DNA from: Enterococcus sp. 5H
GTDB lineage: Bacteria; Bacillota; Bacilli; Lactobacillales; Enterococcaceae
Length of the DNA stretch: 44,999 nt
Direction of reading: 5' to 3'
Assembly: GCF_028128615.1 (NCBI RefSeq)
Contig: NZ_AMDP01000017.1
Span: 1 to 44,999, forward strand
Shown: in pieces, positions 8,846 through 17,538 of the stretch
Layout of the letters: each line of letters begins with the position of its first letter
Numbering within the stretch: the first letter of the stretch is position 1
The notes under the pieces: model-generated
What the model saw: only the letters and a program-made list of their open reading frames with translations
The model's database searches: none
Told to the model about the DNA's origin: nothing
Program-made: the position numbers and the translations under genes

Positions 8846-10268
8846 TTTCAACCTCTCTTAATTCAATGACTAAATCAGCAAATTTTGCCCAGTCTGACGG
8901 AGTAGGTGGCTGCTTCCAAATAATTTGTTGGCACTGAGCTTCTTTCAAACGATAATCCGATAAAGAAATATGTGTATCATTATTGAATTTTTTCTGAATC
9001 GTGATATTTAAATCCCGAAAACGGAGCAAGCTTTGACGAATATACTCTGAATAGGCTATTCCATGTGAAAAATCTATATAAATATTGATAGGTTTACCCA
9101 GTTGAGCAGGTTCTAAGAGAGACAACGTTGAAAATATTATGTCGTAGTAAAGTTTTGCTTGATCGCTTTTAGAAAGTTCCAGCGATAAAAGAAATTGCTC
9201 TTTACGAATGAACTTTAAAATCAATTTATGTAAAGGGAAATAGACTTCGGCAAAATAACTATAGGCAGCTGTATCAACAAAAGTAGTGTAGCTTTGTTTA
9301 AATATGGATAGTCCTAATAGCTTTTTTAAAAAGGCTTGATATAATTGATTTTTTTGTGTATCTGTAATTTGAAATTTGGTTGTTAAACGGTCAATTAATT
9401 CCTGTGCAGCAGCTTGGTTTTTTGTAAATAGGATTTGGTTAATCTCTAAATCAATGTCGAAAATATCTGATACGTATAGAAAAAGTAGTAAATAGTTTGT
9501 TTCTTTAAAATTCCCTGTCGGCTGCTCCATAGTAGGATGAAGAGCTGTTTCAATCATTAAAAGCTGCCGATGATAAGTCAATTGAGTTTTCTCGTTGATT
9601 GAGCAAAAGTCTTCCTTTATAGTGTGTCGATTTTTTATTCTGATTTGGATGATGTGGATAAATAAAGCTAGTTTATTTTTTTGGAAAAACGTTAATTCTA
9701 AATTGAAATAGTTTGTTAATTGCTGAAGCAATAATTGAGCATTTTTTTCACTTTCTTTAGAAAAAGGAAAAGCTTCACCGAAGTAGAAATAAGCAATAAT
9801 ATCAAAAATAATAGAACGAACTTTCATTTCATCGCCAATCAATTTATTCTTTTGAACGGTGATACGTTCTTTTTTCAGATGAGACAACACTTTGTTACGT
9901 ATTTGATAAAGTGTTGTTTTAGCGATGTGTTGTTCATCTTGGAATTTATTTATCGTTTTTTCTTCTATTAAAACTTCGACAAAAAAACGAAATTTCAATG
10001 ATCGTTGAGCGTAACAATGCTGAATTTTTTGTATTGTATCGTTTGAGATTGGCTGATAGATCAACTCATCATATAACTCTTCGGAAATAGCTAGTTCAGG
10101 ATATTCCGTGTTTAATTCTGCAATGTACTTTTCCAATAAAAATTTGGATAAACCAGTTAATTCGATTAACTTTTTTTGTGTTAAAAATTGATCGTTATAC
10201 AGTTGCAAGGTCATTAATAATTGTAATTTGTCACGGTCTTCATCCTCTAAAAAATTTAAATATTCCAT
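8823..10268 (-). CDS. Mga-family transcriptional regulator
   Basis: A 481-residue protein with the layout of Mga/AtxA regulators: two N-terminal helix-turn-helix regions (about 25-60 and 105-140, including KTTLYQIRNKVLSHLKKE), a long helical PRD-like middle and a C-terminal EIIB-like region. Such proteins activate surface-protein and virulence genes and may respond to sugar phosphotransferase signals. AGGGGAG precedes the start. It follows the LRR surface protein gene by 30 bases and overlaps the small downstream gene, forming a three-gene minus-strand operon. Regulator genes often control their neighbours, here possibly the LRR protein and the surface cluster on the other strand. Targets are inferred. 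Confidence 0.85.
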   Translation of the reverse strand: MEYLNFLEDEDRDKLQLLMTLQLYNDQFLTQKKLIELTGLSKFLLEKYIAELNTEYPELAISEELYDELIYQPISNDTIQKIQHCYAQRSLKFRFFVEVLIEEKTINKFQDEQHIAKTTLYQIRNKVLSHLKKERITVQKNKLIGDEMKVRSIIFDIIAYFYFGEAFPFSKESEKNAQLLLQQLTNYFNLELTFFQKNKLALFIHIIQIRIKNRHTIKEDFCSINEKTQLTYHRQLLMIETALHPTMEQPTGNFKETNYLLLFLYVSDIFDIDLEINQILFTKNQAAAQELIDRLTTKFQITDTQKNQLYQAFLKKLLGLSIFKQSYTTFVDTAAYSYFAEVYFPLHKLILKFIRKEQFLLSLELSKSDQAKLYYDIIFSTLSLLEPAQLGKPINIYIDFSHGIAYSEYIRQSLLRFRDLNITIQKKFNNDTHISLSDYRLKEAQCQQIIWKQPPTPSDWAKFADLVIELREVENEKNEVF

Positions 10269-10298
10269 TTAATCTCCCCTTAAAGGTCAATCCTTCGT

Positions 10299-12362
10299 TT
10301 ATTTCATTAATTCCTTATTGCTTTTGGCAGTTACTTTATAAGAAGCACCAATTTCTCCTTTTAGAGTGCGTGAAGTAGCTAGTTCATTTCCCTTATCATC
10401 TACAAATTTTACTGTAACTGATCCTGTTTTGTAGTTGTTTTTTTTAGTTTGCTTATAATCTGTTTGAGCTTCCTGCAATGTGCTGGGCAATATTGTCTGG
10501 ATAAGAGGTTCCCCACTAAACTGTTTTTGATCTACTAACTGAGAAATAGAATTAGATTCAGAGTGAGAGTTTTCTCCAAATTGTGAAAACGAAGCAACTG
10601 GAAGAATCCCTGAGCGGTTATAAATATAAACAAGTGTTTGTGGTTGGGATGTAAAAAGTCCAGATGTATTTTCAGGTTTTTTGTTCAGTTGCCAGTGGTT
10701 AATTTGTTTTGGTGTTGTATCAAAAGGAGCATCGATTCTTCCCGTTAAGACATCTGAATCTGCTAGTCTATGACCTTCATCGTCAAGGTAATGAATTGTT
10801 ACAGGTGCCCCAAAGGCCTTTTCATAAATGTATACGACTTCTTGAGCAGTTTGCTTAAAGCTGCCAGCTTCATTAGTCGGAGTTGTTTTTAACATCCATT
10901 GATTAATTTCTTTTGGGACAGTTTTAAATGGTGTATCGATTTTTCCTGAAAGAGTAGTTGACGGTTCGATTTCTGTGCCAGTTTCATCTAGATATTTAAC
11001 AGTAACAGGAGCACCGAGAGCTTTTTCGTAAGTATACGTCACGGTTTGCGGAAGTTGAGAGAAAAAACCGACCTCATTATCCGGAGTTGTTTTTAAAATC
11101 CAGCCATTAATTTCTTTTGGCGCCGTTTGAAAAGGTGTATCGATTTTTCCTGTCAAAATAGTTGCATTGTCTATCTCTATACCAGCTTCATCTAGATATT
11201 CGACAGTGATTGGAGCACCTTCTTCAGGTTCGTCAATAACGTTAAACTGTTGGAGATAAGTCCCAGATGAAATCGAATAAAAACTGTAATTTGCTGGTGA
11301 TTGATAGCTGCCAGCAGGATTATTGATTCGAGAGTTATATTCCCAATTGGATAAATTTACATACTCATCCTCTGTAACATCCGATACAGTGATTCCTTGG
11401 TCGGTAATTTGCAGTCGGTTTTCCGGTAAACGAGTTCCATTAAATTCTAATTGTGTTTCATTTGACGAGTTAGAAGTTGTAAAAGGTGGAACATATCCAT
11501 CAAAATTTGTCATGCGATTGGGCATCAGCGTAAAAGGTAGAAAGACTGTCTGTGTTTCAGCATCATAAGCTAAATCAGTACGATTAATAGTCATTGGCGG
11601 ATTTGCTCGCCCGGTATTTTGCCCAAATGCAGCTAAATCATTCAAAACTGGAAAATCATTGATAACAGTGAAATCAGTAATACCGCAGAACTGAACAGAA
11701 ATAGATCGTAATTTTGGCATTACTTTTAGTGGTTCTAGAGTCGTAATGAACATATTTGTATCTAAGTATAAGCGTTCTACTTGGCTTAGCTGGGCAAGTT
11801 TTGGCAATACGTCATTATCTAATGAGGCGTTACTGGCAGAAATATGTGTGATTCCGTTGGCACTTAGACTTAGATCAGGAAAATTAGACGAATTTAGGTT
11901 TTTTCCGCTTAAGTTTACGTAAACCAGTGAAGAGAGTTTTTCCAATGGGCTAAAATCGGTTACGCCACTGGAACTTAAATAAAAGTCAACTAAGTTTATA
12001 GCATACTCTAAACCAGATAAATTACTGATTTTTGCTGAATTTTCCGCTGTGATTTGTAAAGAAGTCAGTTTTGCCATGTCTTCCTTTGTTATTTCACTAC
12101 CTAAAGGTTTACCTAAAGTTGATAAAATTACTTTTTTAAAGGTCTCATCAGGTATTGTCACGTTATCTACATGTGTTTCTGTAAGGGATACATTAACGGA
12201 AGATGACGGTTTTATTGAGGAAGACTCGGTGTGTTTGATATCTGCAGTACTTGTTGTTGTGTTTAGCTGATCGTCGGCAGTTGCTATCATGATTGAATGA
12301 GCTGATATATAAATACCAACGCACAACATGGAGGGAAGGATTACAGTTCTTATTTTTTTCAA
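10299..12362 (-). CDS. Secreted LRR and MucBP-repeat surface protein, apparently C-terminally truncated
   Basis: A 687-residue exported protein related to internalin/Elr-type adhesins. A signal-like hydrophobic N-terminus (about 7-28) precedes a Ser/Thr-rich spacer, leucine-rich repeats (about 95-250) and a beta-rich linker. Three MucBP domains follow (about 382-449, 450-518 and 519-588, each starting GAPxTxxYLD and ending VxYxYxK/R), then a spacer and a partial fourth MucBP from about 645. That fourth unit stops mid-domain, and there is no LPxTG, WxL or membrane anchor. The start is TTG at 12362, preceded by AGAGGTG at a suitable distance. Probable role is host or matrix binding; how it stays on the surface is unclear. 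Confidence 0.8.
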   Translation of the reverse strand: MKKIRTVILPSMLCVGIYISAHSIMIATADDQLNTTTSTADIKHTESSSIKPSSSVNVSLTETHVDNVTIPDETFKKVILSTLGKPLGSEITKEDMAKLTSLQITAENSAKISNLSGLEYAINLVDFYLSSSGVTDFSPLEKLSSLVYVNLSGKNLNSSNFPDLSLSANGITHISASNASLDNDVLPKLAQLSQVERLYLDTNMFITTLEPLKVMPKLRSISVQFCGITDFTVINDFPVLNDLAAFGQNTGRANPPMTINRTDLAYDAETQTVFLPFTLMPNRMTNFDGYVPPFTTSNSSNETQLEFNGTRLPENRLQITDQGITVSDVTEDEYVNLSNWEYNSRINNPAGSYQSPANYSFYSISSGTYLQQFNVIDEPEEGAPITVEYLDEAGIEIDNATILTGKIDTPFQTAPKEINGWILKTTPDNEVGFFSQLPQTVTYTYEKALGAPVTVKYLDETGTEIEPSTTLSGKIDTPFKTVPKEINQWMLKTTPTNEAGSFKQTAQEVVYIYEKAFGAPVTIHYLDDEGHRLADSDVLTGRIDAPFDTTPKQINHWQLNKKPENTSGLFTSQPQTLVYIYNRSGILPVASFSQFGENSHSESNSISQLVDQKQFSGEPLIQTILPSTLQEAQTDYKQTKKNNYKTGSVTVKFVDDKGNELATSRTLKGEIGASYKVTAKSNKELMK

Positions 12363-12826
12363 TTTATTGCACCTCTGTAAATAAAATAATGAAATATAAA
12401 CATAATTATATGGTTCGATATGTGTGTGTTTATTCGAATTTCAAACTATTTTAATATTTTTAATCTAACTGTTTATGTATATGGTTTTTTATTTAAATAA
12501 TAATTTTTTCATCTGTAAAATTTAATCACTTTATATTGTGAATGTACAGCATAAATAGAAACCAACTAATATAGTACACTTTTTATCAGTTAACTTCCAT
12601 AATAATTAGTGAATTTTTTCTTTATTTTTTATTAATTCCTTAAAAATTGTGAACTTTCGCAATAAATCAAAAAAGATTCTCCGGATGTATAATTGTTTTT
12701 TTTCTTGAAATGAAAGAATATTAATAATGTGAAATAGATATAAATTTGATTTATTTTTACGATAATTTTAATGAAGATATGTTGCTTCAGAAAATTTCAC
12801 TATAAAAATGATTAGGAGAGAATAGT
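12363..12826. other. AT-rich divergent intergenic region
   Basis: This 464-base stretch separates two divergent surface operons and must hold their promoters. I see a plus-strand TATAAT at 12688-12693 and a minus-strand TATAAT at 12405-12410, but neither has a good -35 box at normal spacing, which would fit activator-dependent promoters. No coding sequence or strong hairpin was seen. Confidence 0.4.
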
Positions 12827-13510
12827 ATGAGGTTAGGGATAATTGATACAGAAAATAGTATAAGCGAGCAATTTTTCACCAACCAAACCTCGGCTCCCAT
12901 ACTAAATAGTAAAGAAGTAGTTGAGAAAAATGACTTGAAGAATTTAGATGCGCTATTAATTTGTAAAAATCAAGTTTTTGGTATGAGAGAAGTGTGTGAA
13001 TGGGTTATAAAAATGAAGATGTACAAAGATGTGCCGATATGGGTAGCTTCTTCTGAAAAGCAATTAGAAGAAAAAAATGTGTATCTGCAGTTAGGTGTTT
13101 GTGGTGTGTTTGAAGGCAATTACTCTATTGAAGAAATAAACCTGGCTATTAGTAATAATTTAAATATTATGAAGAATGACTCACAAGAAAAGATCGAGAA
13201 GAGTGAATTTTTTTTGTTAGACCCGTTGAAGTTAAGCCTTTTTATTGGAGAATCAAGCATTCCTTTAACCAGACTAGAGTATGTCCTTATGGAATTGCTT
13301 TATGAGCATAAAGAAGAAGTTTGTACCTATGAAATGCTGGCTGAATCGCTTTTAGGAGGACAGTTTGAATTGTTAGGTGAAACAGGACAAAGCAGAGTAG
13401 CAAATGTCATTTGTAAAATTCGCTCGAAGTTATCTCAAGCAAGTGAAGGCAAGCAAGATGTGATTAAAACAATCCGATCTCGAGGGTACATGTTGACCTT
13501 ATCTACTTAA
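12827..13510 (+). CDS. Atypical response-regulator-like protein with OmpR/PhoB-type winged helix
   Basis: A 227-residue DNA-binding protein. Residues about 128-226 form a Trans_reg_C winged helix (IPLTRLEYVLMELL, CTYEMLAESLL, ending IKTIRSRGYML). The N-terminal 115 residues follow the receiver fold rhythm (LDALLICKN, VPIWVASSE, GVCGVFEGNYS), but the site of the phospho-accepting Asp is occupied by Ile45-Cys46-Lys47 with no acidic residue. It therefore probably works without phosphorylation, and no histidine kinase gene is nearby. The start is supported by AGGAGAGAA. It is the first gene of the plus-strand WxL cluster and likely controls it. Confidence 0.8.
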   Translation: MRLGIIDTENSISEQFFTNQTSAPILNSKEVVEKNDLKNLDALLICKNQVFGMREVCEWVIKMKMYKDVPIWVASSEKQLEEKNVYLQLGVCGVFEGNYSIEEINLAISNNLNIMKNDSQEKIEKSEFFLLDPLKLSLFIGESSIPLTRLEYVLMELLYEHKEEVCTYEMLAESLLGGQFELLGETGQSRVANVICKIRSKLSQASEGKQDVIKTIRSRGYMLTLST

Positions 13511-13692
13511 TCTAAAAAATTGAGAGGGGGTGAACGAAGTCGTCTGGCGACCTAAAAGCAAAGATACAGATCCCTTCAAGTTGAGTGGCTGATTGTTAAA
13601 AAAGAGTATCACTTGCAAAAATCGTTGAAAGAAGACCCACTTCAAGTTCACAGGTGGAAAAGGTCATTCATTAAAACAGAGGGGAGGCAATT

Positions 13693-13986
13693 ATGAAAAA
13701 ATTCATTTGGTCTATTATTTGTTTGTTTCTCCTATTTACTCCATTTTTAGGGATAATAGCAGAAGCCTCTGGGAAAACGCAATCTGATATTACTTTTATT
13801 CAAGGAGATAAGCCTAAACAACCTATTATTGATACTATTTTTGATGGGGGTAAAAAAGGCATATTACCACACACAGGGGAACGGCAAAATTTATATTTGC
13901 TAATTGTAGGAGTTTGTCTTTTGATTGTGCTTTTCATAGGCATTCAAGTAAAAAAGAAAAAAACACGAAAGAAGGAACAAGAATGA
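13693..13986 (+). CDS. Small LPXTG (LPHTG) cell-wall-anchored protein of the WxL cluster (CscD-like)
   Basis: A 97-residue protein: signal peptide (about 1-26), a short mature part of some 30 residues, the sorting motif LPHTG at 58-62, a hydrophobic helix and a basic tail. A housekeeping class A sortase, not seen here, would attach it to peptidoglycan. The mature N-terminus (SDITFIQGDKP) resembles that of the next gene's WxL protein (TEFTAGDRP). Its stop overlaps the next start (ATGA), so the two are translationally coupled. Small LPXTG proteins are standard members of Csc/WxL clusters. Ribosome binding site GAGGGGAGG. Confidence 0.85.
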   Translation: MKKFIWSIICLFLLFTPFLGIIAEASGKTQSDITFIQGDKPKQPIIDTIFDGGKKGILPHTGERQNLYLLIVGVCLLIVLFIGIQVKKKKTRKKEQE

Positions 13987-14825
13987 AAAAGAAATTACTA
14001 GTAGGTTTATTATTAAGCGGCTTAGCGCTGAGCTACTCAGCAACTAATGTATACGCGGAAGAAAGTTCAGCTAAAACAAAAGCTGAAACTGAATTTACAG
14101 CGGGGGATCGTCCTGATCCATCGAAACCAGAAGAAGGTCCTAAAGATCCTAACCCAGTTGACCCTGATCCAGATCCAGAAGACCCATCAAAGCCGAAACC
14201 TTTACCAGAAGCTGGAAATGTGTATGTCACTCATTTACCAGACATTTCTTTTGGAACGAATAAAACCGAGTTGAAAACAACAGAATACAACGCTTTAACA
14301 GAGAAAAGAACCAAAAATCAAGGGGCTGAAACGTTCTATATGCCTCATTCTGTTCAAGTAGCCGATTTATCAGGTAATAGTGAAACAAAATGGAAATTAA
14401 GTGTACAGCAAGATGATGTCTTCAAGACAAGCGGCACAACAGCGCAACAGCTAAAAAATTCACGTATCCGTATTTATGGTAATACGTTGACAAGTACAGC
14501 GTATGCAGCAAGCGATTTAGCGGATAAAGTTGCAGGAGTAGCGTTGGATAAAACAGATGAGTTCGGCACATATTCTACAATTCCAGTCGCAAGTGATAGC
14601 CAAGATGAATTAGTCGTTTTAGAAAATAAAACACCTGGATTTACACTAAATTCTTATACGTCTTCGGTTTTTGCTAATAGCTACATTGAAGAAGACTACG
14701 ATGCAACGAAATCACCAACTGCTGAACGTTATGAAGGTGTTAAGTTGAATGTACCTGCTAGCGATCAATCTCAAGCAAAAGCATATTCGACTAATTTAAC
14801 GTGGACATTAACAGTAGAACCATAA
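13983..14825 (+). CDS. WxL-domain cell surface protein 1
   Basis: A 280-residue secreted protein that binds peptidoglycan non-covalently through its WxL domain. The signal peptide ends near residue 25 (VYAEE). An Asp/Pro-rich linker (about 48-75) follows, then the WxL domain with the two signatures WKL (Trp137) and WTL seven residues from the end (TWTLTVEP). The ATG at 13983 overlaps the upstream stop codon and begins a typical signal peptide; a longer frame upstream is just the end of the previous gene read out of frame. It is the first of two small WxL proteins in this operon. Confidence 0.92.
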   Translation: MKKKLLVGLLLSGLALSYSATNVYAEESSAKTKAETEFTAGDRPDPSKPEEGPKDPNPVDPDPDPEDPSKPKPLPEAGNVYVTHLPDISFGTNKTELKTTEYNALTEKRTKNQGAETFYMPHSVQVADLSGNSETKWKLSVQQDDVFKTSGTTAQQLKNSRIRIYGNTLTSTAYAASDLADKVAGVALDKTDEFGTYSTIPVASDSQDELVVLENKTPGFTLNSYTSSVFANSYIEEDYDATKSPTAERYEGVKLNVPASDQSQAKAYSTNLTWTLTVEP

Positions 14826-14871
14826 AAGGACTCATTCTATTCTAATTACAGTGAAAACAAGGAGCGAGAAA

Positions 14872-15690
14872 ATGAAAACAACAATGAAGAAAATTGTAGG
14901 ATTAAGTTTAGTAACAGTGGGAGTATTAGGATTTTCTCTGCCAGTAGCGGCTGAAACAGGAGCTGTAAAAACAGATGGAAAAGCTTCATTTATCCCTCAA
15001 TCAGGCGATATTAACGTTATTAAACCGGGTACAGACGAAAAAATTGAGATTGTTGATGGAAACAATGAACGTGTAACAGTGGAAAACATTCAGTTGATGC
15101 ATGTACCAGACTTTGATTTTGGCAGTAACGAAACAAGCGTAGATACAAAAAACTATGATGCAATTTATGAGCACTATCAAAAAACAGGGGACACAACAAA
15201 ATATGCAATCCCTCACTTTGTTCAAGTTGGTGACGTTTCTGGTGTTCAAGGAACAGCGTGGGCAGTAACGGTTGAACAAGATGCTTTATTTAAAGAAACT
15301 GGTGGACATTCATTAAGAGCTTCTCGTATTAATATCTATAACCAAGCCTTAACAAATAACGTACACACTGGCAATGTAGCAGAGGTCGTTACTGGTTTAA
15401 CGATTCCAAGTGATTCATCTGTTCAAATCCCTGTAAAAGATGTGGACTCAACAGGAACAGTAGCTGTTTTAACATCAAAAGCAGGTAAAACAGATGAAAC
15501 AACTACAAACGGAACGATCAGTTCAGTCGTTTTCCAAAAAGATTACGACGAAGCAAATTACGGAAAAACTGATTCTCCAGCTTTAACAGATAAAAATGCA
15601 GATGTAAAACTAAATGTACCGCAAAGTGATGGGGTACAAGCAAAAGCATACAGTGCTAAATTAAATTGGACATTAACGGTTGGACCGTAA
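14872..15690 (+). CDS. WxL-domain cell surface protein 2
   Basis: A 272-residue secreted WxL protein. The signal peptide ends near VAAET (residue about 28). The WxL domain has a first signature in AWAVTVEQD (a WAV variant) and a canonical C-terminal NWTLTVGP. It lacks the Pro-rich linker of its neighbour. The start at 14872 follows AAGGAG at a good distance; a GTG seven codons upstream is less likely. It lies 46 bases after the previous gene in the same operon. Confidence 0.9.
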   Translation: MKTTMKKIVGLSLVTVGVLGFSLPVAAETGAVKTDGKASFIPQSGDINVIKPGTDEKIEIVDGNNERVTVENIQLMHVPDFDFGSNETSVDTKNYDAIYEHYQKTGDTTKYAIPHFVQVGDVSGVQGTAWAVTVEQDALFKETGGHSLRASRINIYNQALTNNVHTGNVAEVVTGLTIPSDSSVQIPVKDVDSTGTVAVLTSKAGKTDETTTNGTISSVVFQKDYDEANYGKTDSPALTDKNADVKLNVPQSDGVQAKAYSAKLNWTLTVGP

Positions 15691-15759
15691 CATTTAGTGT
15701 TTTGTTGGCGGAAAGTTCTTTGCGAACTTTTTGCCAATTTAGTTAGAAAGGAAAAGTCT

Positions 15760-16947
15760 ATGAACGTACTAAAACAATTAAAAGACTGGAAATGGCAGCT
15801 ATTTTCGTTGTTATGTGTGATCTTCTTATTACCTATTTCCACTGCTCAAGCAGAAGAGATTCCTATTTCAGTTAAAGCGATTTTACCCGACAATCAAGTC
15901 ACGGCAGATGCAGGATATTATGATTTAAAAGTTGAACCAGGTTCTAAGCAAGAACTATCTTTTCAGCTATACAATCAAGGAGATAAAGACGCTACAGTTA
16001 ATATTGATATCAATCCTGCTTATACAGGTGACGGTGGTTCATTTGTTTATACCGAAAGTGATGCCAATAAAGACTCCTCGATGAAATATTCGTTATCCAG
16101 TATTGCTTCCTCAGAACAAACGGTAAGTATTCCGGCAAAAGGAACCACAATTACCAAAGTAAAATTGGAAATACCAAGCGAACCGTTTGAAGGTTTAATT
16201 TTAGGTGCTATTCGTGTTACAAGCGCTGATGCAGATACAGAGAAAACAGAAGAAACTAAAAAAGGCTTTAACATTTCCAATAATTTTGCTTATTCTGTCG
16301 CAATCCAATTGAGAGAGACAGATAATTTACCTGAATCAGACTTAGTTTTAAAAAAAGTTTTTGCCACACAAGTTGCTGGGCGTAATACTGTTAAAGTAAA
16401 TTTACAAAACCCTACGCCAACAATTATTGACAATGTTTCATATGAAGCTTCTATTAACAAAAAAGGAGACAGTGCGCCATTACATGAAACAAAAGTCAAA
16501 GGCTACCGAGTTGCTCCGAATACGAATTACAATGTGCCAATCAGCTGGGAAAATCAACCTTTTGCAGCAGGTGCTTATGTAGCAAATATCAAAGCAAAGT
16601 CTGAAGATACAGGACAAGAATGGTCTTTTCAGCAAGAATTTGTTATCAGTGCAAAAGAGGCCAAAAAGTTAAACGATCAAGCAGTTGATCTAGAAAAAGA
16701 TTATTTACCCTACATTTTAATTGGAGCAGGTGTGTTTCTTGTTCTGGTGATTCTTCTAATCATCTTGTTGGTAGTTTTATCCAAAAAGAAGAAAAAGCGC
16801 AAAGAGCGGGAAAGAATAGCACGCCTAAAAAAAAGGAAAAAGGGAAAAGAGCATGACAGAAGAACAAATAACGAAAAACGAAACAACCGACCAAACGGTA
16901 AACAATCTACTTCTAACCGAGGAAATGTTAAACGAAAAAGAACATAA
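15760..16947 (+). CDS. DUF916/DUF3324 WxL-interacting membrane protein (CscA-like), copy A
   Basis: A 395-residue type I membrane protein. The signal peptide ends at about AQAEE. DUF916 follows (from ISVKAILPDNQ), then DUF3324 (about 165-300, with ATQVAGRNTVKVNLQNPTP), a transmembrane helix (about 316-342) and a roughly 50-residue tail extremely rich in Lys and Arg. This family binds WxL domains and peptidoglycan and is the constant partner of WxL proteins. The start at 15760 follows AAAGGAAAA. The last 95 bases overlap the next gene in another frame, so much of the basic tail is encoded by shared DNA. Confidence 0.9.
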   Translation: MNVLKQLKDWKWQLFSLLCVIFLLPISTAQAEEIPISVKAILPDNQVTADAGYYDLKVEPGSKQELSFQLYNQGDKDATVNIDINPAYTGDGGSFVYTESDANKDSSMKYSLSSIASSEQTVSIPAKGTTITKVKLEIPSEPFEGLILGAIRVTSADADTEKTEETKKGFNISNNFAYSVAIQLRETDNLPESDLVLKKVFATQVAGRNTVKVNLQNPTPTIIDNVSYEASINKKGDSAPLHETKVKGYRVAPNTNYNVPISWENQPFAAGAYVANIKAKSEDTGQEWSFQQEFVISAKEAKKLNDQAVDLEKDYLPYILIGAGVFLVLVILLIILLVVLSKKKKKRKERERIARLKKRKKGKEHDRRTNNEKRNNRPNGKQSTSNRGNVKRKRT

Positions 16948-17491
16948 ACCGATTCTCTTTTATATTGTTTTAGTACTATTACTTTTCATCATTACTATTG
17001 GTGGAATTGGCGCTTATCTAAGTTATCCATTTGCCCAAAAAATTAGTGGAAATTGGGTCTCATCTGATCAAACGATGAATTTATCTAGTCAAGGTCAGAA
17101 TTGGGAACTAGCCTTTCCGAATTATCAACAAACGAACGGTTTAACACTGATCTATACAGGCGTTTGGGAAGCCGCTGGTGTCAACAAATACAATGGTAGC
17201 AAAGTTGGAATGCTATCAAAAATTGATAAGTCTTTATTTTCAGATGAAGAGATCGCAGCTCTGCAAAAAAAATCAGAACTCTATACTATCAAAACGCAAA
17301 CAGATAAAGAACTAACATTGAAATACACTAAAAAAGGGATAGAACAAATTCAATCTACAACGGATTTAAATTCCATCGTACATATGACGCTGGAAAATCT
17401 TCATTGGGATAAGAAAAAAGAGAAACTATATCTGAATAGTCGCTACTTTTCCAACGAACGGATTGAGTTTACACTTAAAAATGAAAAATAA
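16853..17491 (+). CDS. Single-pass membrane protein of the WxL operon
   Basis: A 212-residue protein of unknown function: an acidic cytoplasmic N-terminus (about 1-32), one transmembrane helix (about 34-58) and an extracytoplasmic beta-rich domain (GNWVSSDQTMNLSSQGQNWEL...). The gene begins 95 bases before the end of the upstream DUF916 gene in the +1 frame; a purine-rich AAAGGGAAAAG precedes the ATG. A second in-frame ATG at 16925 has GAGG too close to it. Context suggests a role in assembling or sensing the WxL complex; I do not recognise a named family. Confidence 0.7.
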   Translation: MTEEQITKNETTDQTVNNLLLTEEMLNEKEHKPILFYIVLVLLLFIITIGGIGAYLSYPFAQKISGNWVSSDQTMNLSSQGQNWELAFPNYQQTNGLTLIYTGVWEAAGVNKYNGSKVGMLSKIDKSLFSDEEIAALQKKSELYTIKTQTDKELTLKYTKKGIEQIQSTTDLNSIVHMTLENLHWDKKKEKLYLNSRYFSNERIEFTLKNEK

Positions 17492-17538
17492 ACAGTGTTG
17501 TTGCAAAATGTACGATACGAAGGGAGTGAATAGCTGAA

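Noticed and set aside
12363-12826. Search for an insertion sequence or attachment site at the accessory boundary
   Set aside because: No transposase, terminal inverted repeats or duplicated target sequence were seen.
13530-13592. A 20-codon GTG-started frame (VNEVVWRPK...) after the winged-helix regulator gene
   Set aside because: The purine-rich GAGAGGGG touches the GTG without spacing, and nothing supports translation.
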